Assembly: GCA_023846275.1 (NCBI GenBank)
Contig: CM043865.1
Location: forward strand, 5,506,068-5,570,067
Reading direction: 5' to 3'
Source of the DNA: Vanilla planifolia
Lineage: Eukaryota > Streptophyta > Magnoliopsida > Asparagales > Orchidaceae
Length of the DNA stretch: 64,000 nt
The notes below the pieces were generated by a model that had not been told where the DNA came from, did not search any database, and was given only the letters and a program-made list of their open reading frames with translations. Each line of letters opens with the position of its first letter. Position 1 is the stretch's first letter. The position numbers and the translations under genes were made by a program. This document shows, in pieces, positions 39,481 to 50,954 of this stretch.

Positions 39481-41040
39481 ACTCTTTCAACAAGCGTCCA
39501 AATTAAATTCTCTTGGGAGCACCTTATTTTTGAAGCTACCTAGCCTAGTTAAGTTAGAATCCCTAAGTCAAGAAAACTATTTAACTAACTTACTCAAATT
39601 GAGGAAGATTTGATTAGTTATTGTGCATATAGCCAATTAAAATTCATCGATAAAGGATTTATCAATCTATAACAACTTCAAACTAGATCTATAATTACTC
39701 CAGCTTCTCCTCTCATTATTGGAAAAATAGTCAATACCTTGTTTTAGTAACCTCATTTGATGTTTTTGTTTGCTTGGGTTTCATCTTATGACTTCTCTGA
39801 TAGTAAAAGATATGGACTCTATTATGATATGTCTTTATTTGTTTAGGTTTTACCTTATGACTTATCTTATGAAAAAGAATAATTAACTTTACTATGTTAT
39901 CCCAAATCTTTATGTCTAAAATATATTTTTTTCTCTTTTCTTTTTCTTATATATCTTATTGTCACATATACCTTTATATTCTATCTTCTTTAATTATTCC
40001 TTAATATAATTCAAATTCAAATAGATATATTAAAAGATAATAAGAGTGTTATATCTATAATTTAAATTAATAAAGTTTAATTATTCTCATATTTAAGTCA
40101 TTTTATGTTCTCAATTTAAAATTTATAGAATACAATTATAAATTATTATTGTAAGCTTGAAATGAATGGAGTGTTAAATAGTGCACATAAGTTTTGAGTG
40201 ATAACAATTTTGTAATTGAAAATGAGTTTTAGAAAGAAAGTTTAAAAGATGCTTTTTATACAAGTATTTTATGTAAAAAAAAGAATTTGTTAGAATTATC
40301 AATATTTTTTTTAGATTTTTGATATTTAAAAACAAACAACTCTTTTAAGAATCATTCCCTATGTGTGTTTAATTTGGTATCTTTGCCATGTGTTCTCATC
40401 GAAATAGAAAAGCTGAATATTGGCAAAAAAAATGCAAATAAAAAATTGTTATTAAATGAACCATATTTATGTGGAAATTAAGATTTTTTAAAATTTGTTT
40501 TGAAACTAATTTAATTTTCAATTTGAGATTGATTTTTGTCAAAATTAATCCAAATTTGATGCCAAAACCAAATTATACATGCTTTTGATAATTTTAACTA
40601 AGTTTTAATAACTAGCCTAAACCAAGACGATTATGATCGTTTTAACCTCTTCCAAGTCCAACTACCCCACATAAGACTCTTGTGACCTGTTTTTGCTTAT
40701 TTTTTGAATTAATCACATTTTGTATAATCATTTAGGTTATTAATTTAATGTCATAAACTGTTAAATTGTGTTTAGATTTTTAATTTTATGCTTTTGATTT
40801 AATTTATATAATATAATGATTTAACTAGTATTTACTTATTAATTTATAATCTTAAGTTTTAATACTTTTTAAAACTTTAAAAAATAACTAACAAAAATAG
40901 AAACCGAAACAAATTGTTACGAAAAGAAATCTACTTCGAACCTTATGGAAAACATGTTTATATCAAAATAGTTTGTCGGTTCCGTAAAATAATTTTATCT
41001 TAGGGTCTATCGAAAATTATATATTTCGGGATGAATTCTG
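39481..41040. other. AT-rich spacer upstream of the ARF gene
   Basis: No gene or recognisable element seen. Confidence 0.5.
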
Positions 41041-41775
41041 ATTCCAAACTTTGCCACGTGGATAGCATCTGTTCATTAAGACTGAACGATGTACCCTTGA
41101 AATAATTGAGAAATATCAGGGCTATTAAAAATAAAACTATTTTCAAAAAAATGCTATTTTTTTATTTGTTTTGTTTTTTTATTTCTTTTTTATTTGCCGG
41201 GGAATACAGAAGCGAGCCATCTCGCCTGCCGGCCGAGGGCAGACACGGCTCCCAAACGACGTCAATCGCCGTCTGGCAAAATTGACGGCACCTGCCAACA
41301 GAGTGGGCCCAGTGCGCCGCCGAAACGATTAATGAACGCACCCCACCGTTACAGCCGTTTAAGGAAACGGCAGCGACAGTCACGCGGGCCATGCGCCGGC
41401 GGGATGTTATGCTCACTCGTTGTGAGCTTAATCTAATGTGACCTCTGTTACGCTAGACAATGTTACAAGCTTTCGATGCTCGAAGTTGCTCCTTTTTAGG
41501 GATTAGACAACGGTGATTCCGTTTGTGCGGAAGGGTGAAACTGAAAAGCAAGGAAGAGAAGAAGACACTTCGGCTGTTTCGCAGTGGGAATTTAACGGTG
41601 GGTGGTAAATAGGAGAGAGGAGAGCGAGAGCAACGGCCCGAGGGGAGATAAGAGGAGAAAGGCAGCAGTTTGCATAGGTTGCGAAAGAAGGAGATTGCTT
41701 GGACAAAGTTGTGTTTGGTTCTGATCTGTTGTTCTTGGTGCTTTGCTGCTTGTTTGGGGTTCAGACGAGTCCAGA
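41041..41775 (+). promoter_or_regulatory. Promoter and 5' leader region of the ARF gene
   Basis: An abrupt rise in GC content upstream of the ARF start codon marks the probable promoter. A palindromic G-box CCACGTGG lies at 41054-41061, GACGTC (a bZIP C-box) at 41258-41263, and TGGGCCC (TCP site II-like) near 41304-41310. From about 41515 the sequence is GA-rich (GGAGAGAGGAG near 41610-41620), as in many plant 5' leaders. I see no canonical TGTCTC auxin element here and no strong TATA box. The transcription start cannot be fixed from sequence. Confidence 0.45.
41476..41499 (+). CDS. Possible upstream ORF, 7 codons
   Basis: ATG 41476 opens a 7-codon frame (MLEVAPF) ending at TAG 41497-41499, 277 bases before the ARF start codon. 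If the transcript begins upstream of it, it could reduce initiation at the main start; uORFs are reported in leaders of several plant ARF mRNAs. The position of the transcription start is unknown. Confidence 0.2.
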   Translation: MLEVAPF

Positions 41776-44700
41776 ATGGGTGAAGATGTTCTGTATGACG
41801 AGCTATGGAGGGCGTGCGCTGGGCCGTTGGTGGAGATTCCTCGTTCTGGAGAGAAGGTCTACTATTTCCCCCAAGGCCATATGGAGCAGGTGTGTAATGT
41901 TCATATTTCCCTCCCGTCTTTCTTGCCCTCTTCGATTTCTGACGAGGGAGGCCTTTTGCGTCTCTGGGTTGTAGCTAGAGGCATCGACGAATCAGGAGCT
42001 GGATCAACAGATTCCCCACTTCAATCTTCCTTCCAAGATTCTATGTCTTGTTCTCCACGTAGAACTCAGGGTAACGTTCGTTCTCTCCCTTTCGTTTTCT
42101 TGCTTTCAACAGCTACTATTTACTGGGTTCTTTTTACATGCTGTGTTATTTTTATCTTTTCTTTTTCAATAGGCGGAGGCTGAAACGGATGAGGTTTACG
42201 CTCAGATGACTTTACTTCCAGAGGCGGATGTAAGCAAGACTGATGTTTTTTCTTCTATATTTGCACTTTCCTGTTTTGGGTTGTATATAGGACTGTAAAG
42301 GTGATTTTTTTTTCCTGGCTTTGATAGCAAAGTGAGATTAAAACGCCTGTCCCCTGTCTCCCGGAGCAAAAGAGGCCGGTGGTACACTCTTTCTGCAAGA
42401 TTTTGACTGCCTCAGACACGAGCACTCATGGAGGATTCTCAGTTCTTCGTCGCCATGCTAATGATTGTCTTCCACAACTGGTTGGTTCTTTTTTCACTCC
42501 ATTCACACTTCTAACACCTGAATTGTGCAGTTCTTCACGTTATTTCTGAAAGAAATTTGCTCATATTATTTACTATATTATTTCTGTATTTTTTTTATCA
42601 GGATATGTCGCAAACAACCCCAACCCAGGAGCTGTCTGCCAAGGATCTCCATGGTTTTGAATGGCGATTCAAGCACATATATAGAGGTATGCGTGGAAAG
42701 ATCATGTTATGTTTATGCTAACAATAAATTTTGCTCTAAAGTAAAGAATTTTTTTTCACCTGTGTCTTATCATTTATTAATCACAGGACAACCCCGTAGG
42801 CATCTCCTGACAACAGGATGGAGTACCTTTGTTACCTCAAAGAGATTGGTGGCTGGAGATGCTTTTGTTTTTTTGAGGTAATTCTTTTTGTTATTATTCA
42901 AAGTTAACTGTTGGGGAGTTCTGTGGTTCTTTCTCATGTTTCTTGTTAAAAAAAAAAATCCCTATGTGATCATTTAAGTGAATTTAAGTTTATTGTAGAT
43001 GAACTCTGAATTGCTTGCGCTATTTTCTGTAGAGGAGAGGATGGTGAATTGCGAGTTGGTGTTAAGCGTCACGTTCAGCAGAAGAGTACTATTCCATCGT
43101 CAGTGATCTCAAGTAGGAGCATGCATCTTGGTGTGCTCGCTACAGCATCTCATGCTGTGACATCCCAAGCCTTTTTCACTGTCTGTTATAAGCCAAGGTT
43201 GGAACAGCATCCTTCTCTAATTTTGGTAAAGGAGATTTTATGTTGTGATCTTTCTGTTAATTATATGTTGTTCATTTTGCATCGTTTAAACAGGACAAGC
43301 CAATTCATTCTTAGTGTGAACAAGTATCTGGTTGCTGTAAACAGTGGTTTTACCGTTGGCATGCGCTTCAAGATGAGATTTGAGGGGGATGATGTCCCTG
43401 AGAAGAAGTAATCTACTTATGCATCATGTTTTATTTTTGATATTTTTTCATATTTTCTTCTTGCTCAATATATTTGTGTTCTATAGATATTTTAAAGTTC
43501 TTTCATTGATAATATTATTTTCATATTTTAGGTACACCGGTACTATAGTTGGTGTTGGAGATTTATCTTCTCAGTGGGAAGATTCGAAGTGGAGACAATT
43601 AAAGGTTGAAATAATCACCTTTCTACTTTGGTTCTTCATTTCCTCCCAACTTATGCATATGATTATTCCTGCAGGTTCAATGGGATGAACCAACAAATTT
43701 TCAACGGCCAGATAGGGTCTCGCCATGGGATGTTGAACCTTATGTTCCTTCTGCTTCTACATCAAATGTTCCTCAACCTTTGTTAGCCAATACGAAAAGG
43801 CCTAGGCCACTGGTGAACCTCTCAGATCCTGCAACTTTAGGTATTGATTCATATGACTATATTACTTTCGTTTAATTAAGCATAACTTTTTTGCTTTTCT
43901 TTTATTTGGTTTGCAGAAACTTCTTCTTTGTGGTACTCTGGACCATTGCATGGTCAAAATTTATATCCATTGTATAGTGCTGATGCCCAGAGTTGTGATA
44001 CCAACCAAGTTATGTGGCCTCCAAAGGCAAAGGGTGAGAGCGGAAATAATTCTAACAGTGTCCCAACCTCTCAGGGTAGAGGAGTCCTTGATGGTTTCTC
44101 AGATTATGACTCTTCATTCATGAATTCAAAGTCTTTGATCACAGGTGCTCCAAGTCGAGAGACTATGGTTGCTACCCCAAAAAGGCAAGCAATCCTTGGT
44201 TATGTGGTTGAGGATCAGGACCTAAAGCTTGGTAAAGCTAAGGATGAATGGAAGAAGCCCGAGACATGTAGTACATACCGCCTTTTTGGCATCGATCTTA
44301 TCAACCCATTAGTTAGCCCAACTGCTGATAAGAGACTAGGGAGTGAGATCACGCAAGAACTTTGTGTACAGATAGCTCCTTCATTGGAATCCTCAGACAA
44401 GCAACTTGAACCACCTAAAACTTCAAATAATTTGAAAAATTCCAAGCAGATATCTCCAAAGGAAATCCAGAGCAGGCAGAGCAGTTCTGCAAGAAGTCGA
44501 ATAAAGGCAAATCTCTGATTCTTTGCCATAACTGTACCTCCTTGGTTCTTCTATACTGACATTGGCTAATACTATATTGAAGGCTATACTGACATTGGCT
44601 AATACTATTTTGAAGGTACAAATGCATGGAGTTGCTGTTGGTCGAGCTGTGGACCTTATGAATATGAGAGGCTATGACGAGCTGATAGCAGAGCTGGAAA

Positions 44701-44949
44701 AGATGTTTGAGATCGAAGGGGAGCTTAACCAAAGAGACAAATGGGAGGTGGTATACAAAGATGATGAGGGCGACACAATGCTTGTTGGTGATGACCCATG
44801 GCTGTATGTACCCAAAAAAACTAATAACTTTGGTTGATAGCTTTACGTTCTTTCTCAGCTGTGTTTTCAACTTCGTCAGGGAATTTTGTGATATGGTGAG
44901 AAAGATTTACATCTACCCAAGCAAGGAGGTGAAGAAGATGAAGCAATAG
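41776..44949 (+). CDS. Auxin response factor, class B (ARF1/ARF9/ARF18-like), 653 aa
   Basis: Nuclear transcription factor binding auxin response elements. Coding exons: 41776-41889, 41975-42070, 42173-42229, 42328-42480, 42602-42686, 42787-42877, 43033-43197, 43294-43407, 43532-43604, 43675-43840, 43917-44506, 44616-44803, 44880-44949. All joins keep frame; introns are GT-AG except intron 11 (GC-AG). The start ([20 protein letters not shown]) is the first in-frame ATG. B3 domain about residues 107-210, with STHGGFS and [14 protein letters not shown]; His123, Arg168 and Arg173 match DNA-contacting His136, Arg181 and Arg186 of Arabidopsis ARF1. Ancillary domain about 240-330; KRPRP (357-361) is a likely nuclear signal. 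The middle region is not Gln-rich and carries RLFGI (493-497), linked in repressor ARFs to TOPLESS binding. PB1 about 568-653 keeps Lys568 and acidic DDEGD (617-621), DDPW (627-630), so both interaction faces are present. Length is normal. Oddity: Leu replaces the usual Arg after KILC. The exact orthologue is uncertain. Confidence 0.95.
44507..44615 (+). other. GC-AG intron 11 of the ARF gene
   Basis: The frame of exon 11 hits TGA shortly after 44506 if unspliced, and joining AAG (44504-44506) to GTACAAATG (44616) restores the conserved K-V-Q-M start of PB1. The donor is AAAG|GCAAAT, so the intron begins with GC, a known minor donor class that favours a strong AG|GCAA context as here. A GT donor 11 bases upstream (AA|GTCGAA) would break the frame. 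Confidence 0.75.
44551..44616 (+). repeat. 33-bp tandem duplication carrying the 3' splice site
   Basis: CTATACTGACATTGGCTAAT begins at 44551 and again at 44584; the two 33-bp copies differ at one base. Each contains branch-site-like CTGAC/CTAAT and ends in GAAG|G, so the acceptor (44614-44615) has an upstream twin at 44581-44582. Using the twin adds exactly 33 nt, in frame and without stops ([11 protein letters not shown] before VQM). Confidence 0.9.
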
Positions 44950-45660
44950 GAGTGAATACTGTTCGTACATTTGCCTGTACGTTGGGAGGAAAGAGTGGGA
45001 CTGCTCCTGCTGCTCTTGCCTAAAGGATATGAACTTGAAAGATGCTAGAAGGGAAACAAAAATGTTTGTCCTTAGTGCATCTTTCTATCGTTCTTCTAAC
45101 TGGGCAGGAATTCTACAGGAAGCTCCAACCATTAATGCTTATGAAGCTCAAATTTTTCTAGAGCAGTGGAAAAATTTAGTTTTGAATGACCAGGTCATTT
45201 TTTGTTTTGTGGTTGCCGTTAATAAGCTTTCCAAAATTGCAGATTTTGATTTTTTTTTTTTAATGTTTTAGAATTTAATAGCGTCTAAAAGTGGTTTGGG
45301 TTGTGAATATCTTCCAGGTTTTCGACATTACATGCGATGTATCTTCTTTTGTTCTTACCTCTACCTTGTAAGTAATATGACTGCTAGAAATGAATGCAAG
45401 AGTGATGTTTTATTATTCATCATCTACTGTACTCTGCGTTCAACATACTGTGCATTCATCAACACTATTATCTTCAAGCTTCGGATGAAACATATCTATT
45501 TTAGTTGTTTTTCATAAATGTTACTTTACTGTGGTCTCTTTGTTTGAACCTATAATGTATCCATTTATAATTTTACGCCATACAAAGTTTGGATGGCCAT
45601 TTTTGCTGGATTGGGAGTCTAAAAGGGTCGTTTCAAAAGGACTTTGAAATAAAATTTTTA
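44950..45660 (+). other. 3' flank / probable 3' UTR of the ARF gene
   Basis: Follows the ARF stop codon. AATAAG near 45220 and AATAAA at 45648-45653 are candidate poly(A) signals; neither is decisive. Short open frames here (for example 45029-45271) show no protein family features and are best read as untranslated sequence. Confidence 0.4.
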
Positions 45661-48600
45661 GAGTATAATAAAAAAAGAAATTTTTTATAGAAGATTTATA
45701 TAAATGGACATTAAGCTTTTGATGTTTTCAAGTTTAGAAAGAAGGAACTTTCTATAGATGATGTTTGAAAGGCGATTTCATTCAAGGCTGATTCTTCTTC
45801 GATTCTCAACGTGCGAAAGATTTGTTTTTTTATGAGTGATCCGTTAAATGTCTCCAAATCTGATTCTTCACATTTTCTTAGATGTAAAGCTTACTGGAAA
45901 TTCCATGGTGTTCTATTAGTCAAACGTGAACTCTTGAAGCAATTTCCATTGGATATCCATGTCAAGGTTATGGCTTTTGGTGCCAAAAGACAAGGACGTG
46001 GGGAAGAAATTCAAAAAAGTGAATTTGGTGTGGAAAGGTTGCTTTGAGGAGTGAATTGATGCATACATTTTGCTCTTAGTAAGGTTCAGTTTGGAGGAAA
46101 TTTTTAAAAAGCGTTTTTTCTTTAATTAAATATATTGCTTCTAAGAACCCAATGAAACATGAAGAAAAAAAAAAAAGAAAAGATTTACCTAGTTCGAGAT
46201 ATCTCAAGATTCATACTTAGGTTTGATTATTTTTCTGGCTTATTCTATTGATGACAATATCTATTTAGAAAAGAATACATCTCTAGATTTGATCATATGT
46301 CGAAATTGGCAATTTTTACAATTACAAAAACTAAAACTAAATTATTAAAATGATTTTATAATTTAAAATGGCACGCAAAGTGTAAGGATAGCTTTGCTTG
46401 CTTTAGAATGATTGACTTATCTCTTCTTTGTCTTAAACCTCCATTCTTTAATTCTAAACTAAGAAGATGAGGTGAATGAATTCAAATTAGGGCAAATACA
46501 CAAAAACCTTCTAAAAAAATGTCAATATATATGATCTTCAGAGCTAGAAAGAATCAACTCTAAGTGTCTAACAATACATTCTTTTGAAACTTAGTACTAA
46601 CATTGGCTTAAATTATGGTGTCTTAGTCAAAACTCAACAAAACGTAAATCTTATATCCTATCAAAATTTTCTTTTGATAAACCCTAAACATTTGTTTCAC
46701 ACCCTAAACTTTTATAATCCCATACCTTTATTTACACGTCTGTATTTACTCATTATAAAAGAAAATTGATTCATAATTGTTTGAGTTCAAACCATATGTT
46801 ATACAAAAAATTGAGAATTTTTTAACTTTAGGCTAACAAGTCCATAGGAATCCCACCTTGATTTTTTTTTTTCCCTAATTTCAATTCAAAAAGAGCTTAA
46901 AACATTGTGTGAGTATGGTTAAACATAAATATTTTATTGAATTTGCTTGTAAAATACTGTCTAATAATTGCTCACTTTAGTAGATGACAAGATAATACCA
47001 TTGGATCACCTTTGCTAAGGTTTTCACTTAATTTTAGGAATAGTATACACTCAACTTGTCTATTGGCTGCATATAAAGTTAAGTTACCCATCTTTTGCTT
47101 CATAAGTAGCCCATGACTTGGCCGGCAGCAATTGGTATTCTACAAATGCATTTGTTTTATCACACCCAACTGGACATATAAATAAATGAATTATTTTTGC
47201 ATCAGTGACAAGTAACATTATATCCATGGAAAACCTGTAATCATGTAGGATCTCTGGTTGCCATCACTAAAAGAAAACTGATTTCAATTTGAAGATGCAA
47301 TTTGAGAAGAAAATTGTTCAATGGGCTTCATACAGTAGATTTAAGGCTAAAGCAAACTCCTTAGCTTCTTTTTAGCATATTGCTTCATGGAGAGAAACTC
47401 AACATGAGTTGTATAGTCACCTCAAGGGTGAGTTCTTTGAATGGATGATGGAGGAGAAGGCATGGTTTCTACTTGGATGAGGTGTTTTTGGAAGAACATT
47501 TTTTTTCTACAAAATAAAACAATTATATAGAAATATTTAGCATTACGTTATATCCCAAAATATAAAACTTACTTGAATGTTTCTGGCAAACAAAGCTTAA
47601 GAGATCATTTGCTCTTGTGCTTTTAAATTTTCTTGGCTTATGCATCTTTTGCTTTTTACATTGATAAATTGCTTTTTTTTTTGTTTTATATACTGATGTC
47701 AAAGCATAAAATTGTACCAAGTCTAACATAATAGAGGATATCTTGGAGCTATGAAAGTCTCTTACATGCATAAGGTATAGGAACAAATGCACACAAAGAG
47801 TTTATTGTCTCTTATCATATCCCAGATTTCGTAAGACATTTTCACAACTCAAACCCAAAACCTACTAATCATTTGAAAACTATCATTATTATTGTCAAGA
47901 CTCATCTTCATTAGGACATAGATATATCTCTCATAAATCATGCAACAATAACAACCATCTATTTGCTTCCTAATTCAATTTTTTTAAAACAAATTCTTAG
48001 AATTTTGTTTTTTATTTTCAAAACATCCTTCTCGAAGAGAATGAGGGCATTTAGTTTGGCATGGGGTGCTTTCTTCTTGTTTGAGCATATATGTCAAGAG
48101 TGGCAAGGTTATGTGGGTAAAAAATCATAAACAAATCATTGATAGTCATTCATAATCATACATCAAAAGAAGACAATATGTCTAACACATCATATGTCTT
48201 TTAATTATCAGTGCCTCATTTAGTGATTGAATTATTCTTATGACTTTGCATTAATTTTTTTTATCTTAAATCAATCATAGTTTCAAATTTGGTTAATTTC
48301 TTTCTTTTGAGTTTTCTTATTAGATATTATAATATGTAGAATAGATCAAGAAGGGGGCATAGAAGTAGAAACATTTTATCCCAAAGTGATTTATTATAAA
48401 AAAAAATCTGCATAAACATGTCTATGTGCTCTAATTAAAAGTGTGAGTGACTTTTGACATGATGTATTGTAAAGCTAATGCCTTAATTATGAGCTAGATT
48501 TGATTAATGATTTATTTCAAAATATTCTCTTGATTTGATTGAAGCTTACTTTCTACTATTGGTTGCAACCAATTATAAGTATTAGTGCTCACATATGGAC

Positions 48601-49416
48601 TATTACTCTATTTAACAAAATAAAACAAAAATTCTAAATTATCTTCAGCCCTTATAATTGCTATGCTTTTACTATAACAAATTCTCAAAAAGTTTAAGAA
48701 TCATTTTTTTAACAATATTTAGTTCATACTTCTCTTAATAATCTCAAATAGAGAATGTCAAAAAAAAAAACTAGTTATGCAGTTTTTATAAAAAAAATTC
48801 AAAGAAAGCTCAAGTTCTTTTACAAATATTTAGGGTTATTCAATGTTGTAAATAAGAATGCATGCAAAACAAAGTAAATGAGACAAAAAGATAAATTTTT
48901 AGATGATTCAGCTCAATTTAAGAACCTAAGTCAACCCTCAAGCCAACAAGCTTGAGCACTACTAAAAATACTTCTTCTCTATAATCGAGTGAAAAAATTC
49001 AATATAAGTAAGCTTTTTCATGAATTAAGCAAACTACAACTCCATATTAAGCAAACCAAAGATGTGCTAAATCCCTTTATATTAAACAACCTGGAGAAGG
49101 GCCAAATAACAAATCACACAAGCTTATAAATAATACAAAGAAAAATCTAAGTATAATGGATTGATATACAAATATAGCTCATAAAAAAGATTAAGTAAGA
49201 ATGTTACCAAAATAACCAAGAGCTTATCAAATGTTATATAAATGGCATAGAAAATGTTGAAACACCTTGATGATAAAATGAAAGTGTGAAGTGCCTTGTA
49301 AACTTCTTACATGCACTTGTATGTTCTCAAAATCATTTTAATTTGTAATTCACTCAATCACCTCTTTAAATATGCAATATGAAGTAAGGAGGTTCTCAAA
49401 AGACAGAAATGACTTG
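45661..49416. other. AT-rich spacer
   Basis: No gene or bounded element recognised between the ARF 3' flank and the solo LTR. Confidence 0.5.
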
Positions 49417-49421
49417 GTAAA
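49417..49421. repeat. Target site duplication, left copy (GTAAA)
   Basis: GTAAA directly precedes the TG end of the LTR and is repeated after its CA end. Five-base duplications are characteristic of LTR retrotransposon integration. Confidence 0.9.
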
Positions 49422-50019
49422 TGTCAGGCACCCCACCGACATCAATACCATTAGATCACAAAATGAACATCAGAGTCACGAGATACAATATCTAAGTGAG
49501 GACAAATAAACAAACCATAGGTGGGGACCCGACGGTAAGACAAACACTAACTCAAAATCCAAAGTATATATATAAAGACATGTTTTTAAACATTTAATCA
49601 CACTAAAATTTTCCCTCTCACACATCTCTTGGAAAGGGCTCTCCTGTAACAGCATCATTCCCAGTTCTCGGTGCAGTGATTTCATGACCTGTGATGAAGC
49701 ACTAATGAGACATATATATCTCAGCAGATAAATCCATTATGTAACCAAGTAAAATAAATCTCCAGATATAAAAGACAAGTCGTGAAACATGATAAAACAA
49801 AATCCATCTCATAAGCGGTGAAAAATAAACCATATGAATACCTTCTTATCAAATGTCATGCAGTATCAAAAGTAAACCAGATAAACATGTATATCAATTT
49901 CCATTTCCATTATTTTATATGTTATATACTTACTGGGCCCGATTCCCTTTTGAATCATTATCCTCTGGATCCAATCATCATATCAAATGACCTTCAGCCG
50001 GCATCCATCCAGTACATAA

Positions 50020-50230
50020 CACTAGGCAGATATCTGATCCGAAGACCGATACCCTGCGATCTCATCCGCTAGGCCTAGTGCCACCAGGCAGGTATAGTAC
50101 TGATACCCTGCGATCACATCCGCTAGGCCTGGTGTCATCAATATATACGAAGGTCATGGTACACATACACACTAGGCAGATATCTGATCTGAAGATCGAT
50201 ACCCTGCGATCTCATCCGCTAGGCCTAGTG
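50020..50230. repeat. Hairpin-forming tandem units inside the solo LTR
   Basis: Three units: A at 50020-50080 (61 bp), B at 50081-50134 (54 bp) and C at 50170-50230 (61 bp). A and C differ at two positions. All contain GATACCCTGCGATC(T/A)CATCCGCTAGGCCT. Each unit is bounded by complementary ends: CACTAGG...CCTAGTG in A and C, CACCAGG...CCTGGTG in B. The change in B is matched on both arms. Confidence 0.85.
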
Positions 50231-50651
50231 GTGAGGATAATGTCTCCAGGAATCCAATTTTCAATTTTTATTTTCCAATCATGTCACACATGTGATAAAT
50301 ATGCCAAAACCATATCAATATGTCCAACCAATTATATTTTATCTCATATTATGCTTTTTGTTTCAATTTCCTTTTTGTCATCTTTTATGCTTTCAGTTCA
50401 ATCGGAAAATAACACCATAAAACATATATCAAGCCATGAGATAAAAATCATGTAAAGAAAAACTGTAATGCAGCCCGTAAGAAACCATGTATCGAAATAT
50501 AAATAAATACTATTGTGCTATATCACAGGTTACGAATTTATCTACCTGGATCTATTATTGCAGGACCTCTATTCTCAATTTCTGGAGTCCCTACAAGGTC
50601 ATATGTGCAAAATAATTAAAATAAATAAAAAGGTTTTAAGTCACAAAAACT

Positions 50652-50818
50652 GCTTTCTAAAAGCTTTCCCAAACACACCCCAAAATAATCCCAAAAATGG
50701 GCTTACGCGGCACTGAACCGCCCGCGCACGCTCGGCGCTTTCTAAAAGCTTTTCCAAACAGCATTTTTCCCAAAATTTCTTTTCGCGGTGCTGGACCGCC
50801 CGCTCCCAGCGCGCTGGA
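50652..50818. repeat. Tandem duplication in the LTR, period 85 bp
   Basis: GCTTTCTAAAAGCTTT begins at 50652 and at 50737. Both copies continue with CC.AAACA, a CCCAAAA block and CGCGG..CTG.ACCGCCCGC. It overlaps the start of the GC-rich core of the LTR. Confidence 0.7.
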
Positions 50819-50890
50819 CCGCGCGCTCCGCTGAACCGGCCTGCGGTTCAGCTCCGCGGTTCAGCCGACTGAACCGCGCCCCTCTCTCCC

Positions 50891-50954
50891 TCTCTCTCTC
50901 CTCCGCCTCAGCCCGAACCCGGTCTCTCTCTCCTCCGCCTCAGCCCGAACCGGG
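50891..50954. repeat. Tandem duplication in the LTR, period 32 bp
   Basis: TCTCTCTCTCCTCCGCCTCA followed by GCCCGAACC occurs at 50891 and again at 50923, nearly identical. Nearby are palindromic CCGGTTCGG and GAACCGGTTC words. Confidence 0.85.

Noticed and set aside
41162..41416. 84-codon minus-strand frame upstream of the ARF gene, and an overlapping + frame
   Set aside because: Both fall in the GC-rich promoter, are compositionally odd, and are explained by low stop-codon density in GC-rich DNA.
44562..44837. A continuous frame suggesting a PB1 domain that ends early at a TGA
   Set aside because: The apparent end results from reading into intron 12; splicing at 44803/44880 restores the full PB1 tail ending at 44949.
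41776..44949. miR160 or tasiRNA-ARF target site in the ARF transcript
   Set aside because: I did not see a convincing match, and those small RNAs target the ARF10/16/17 and ARF2/3/4 groups, to which this gene does not appear to belong.
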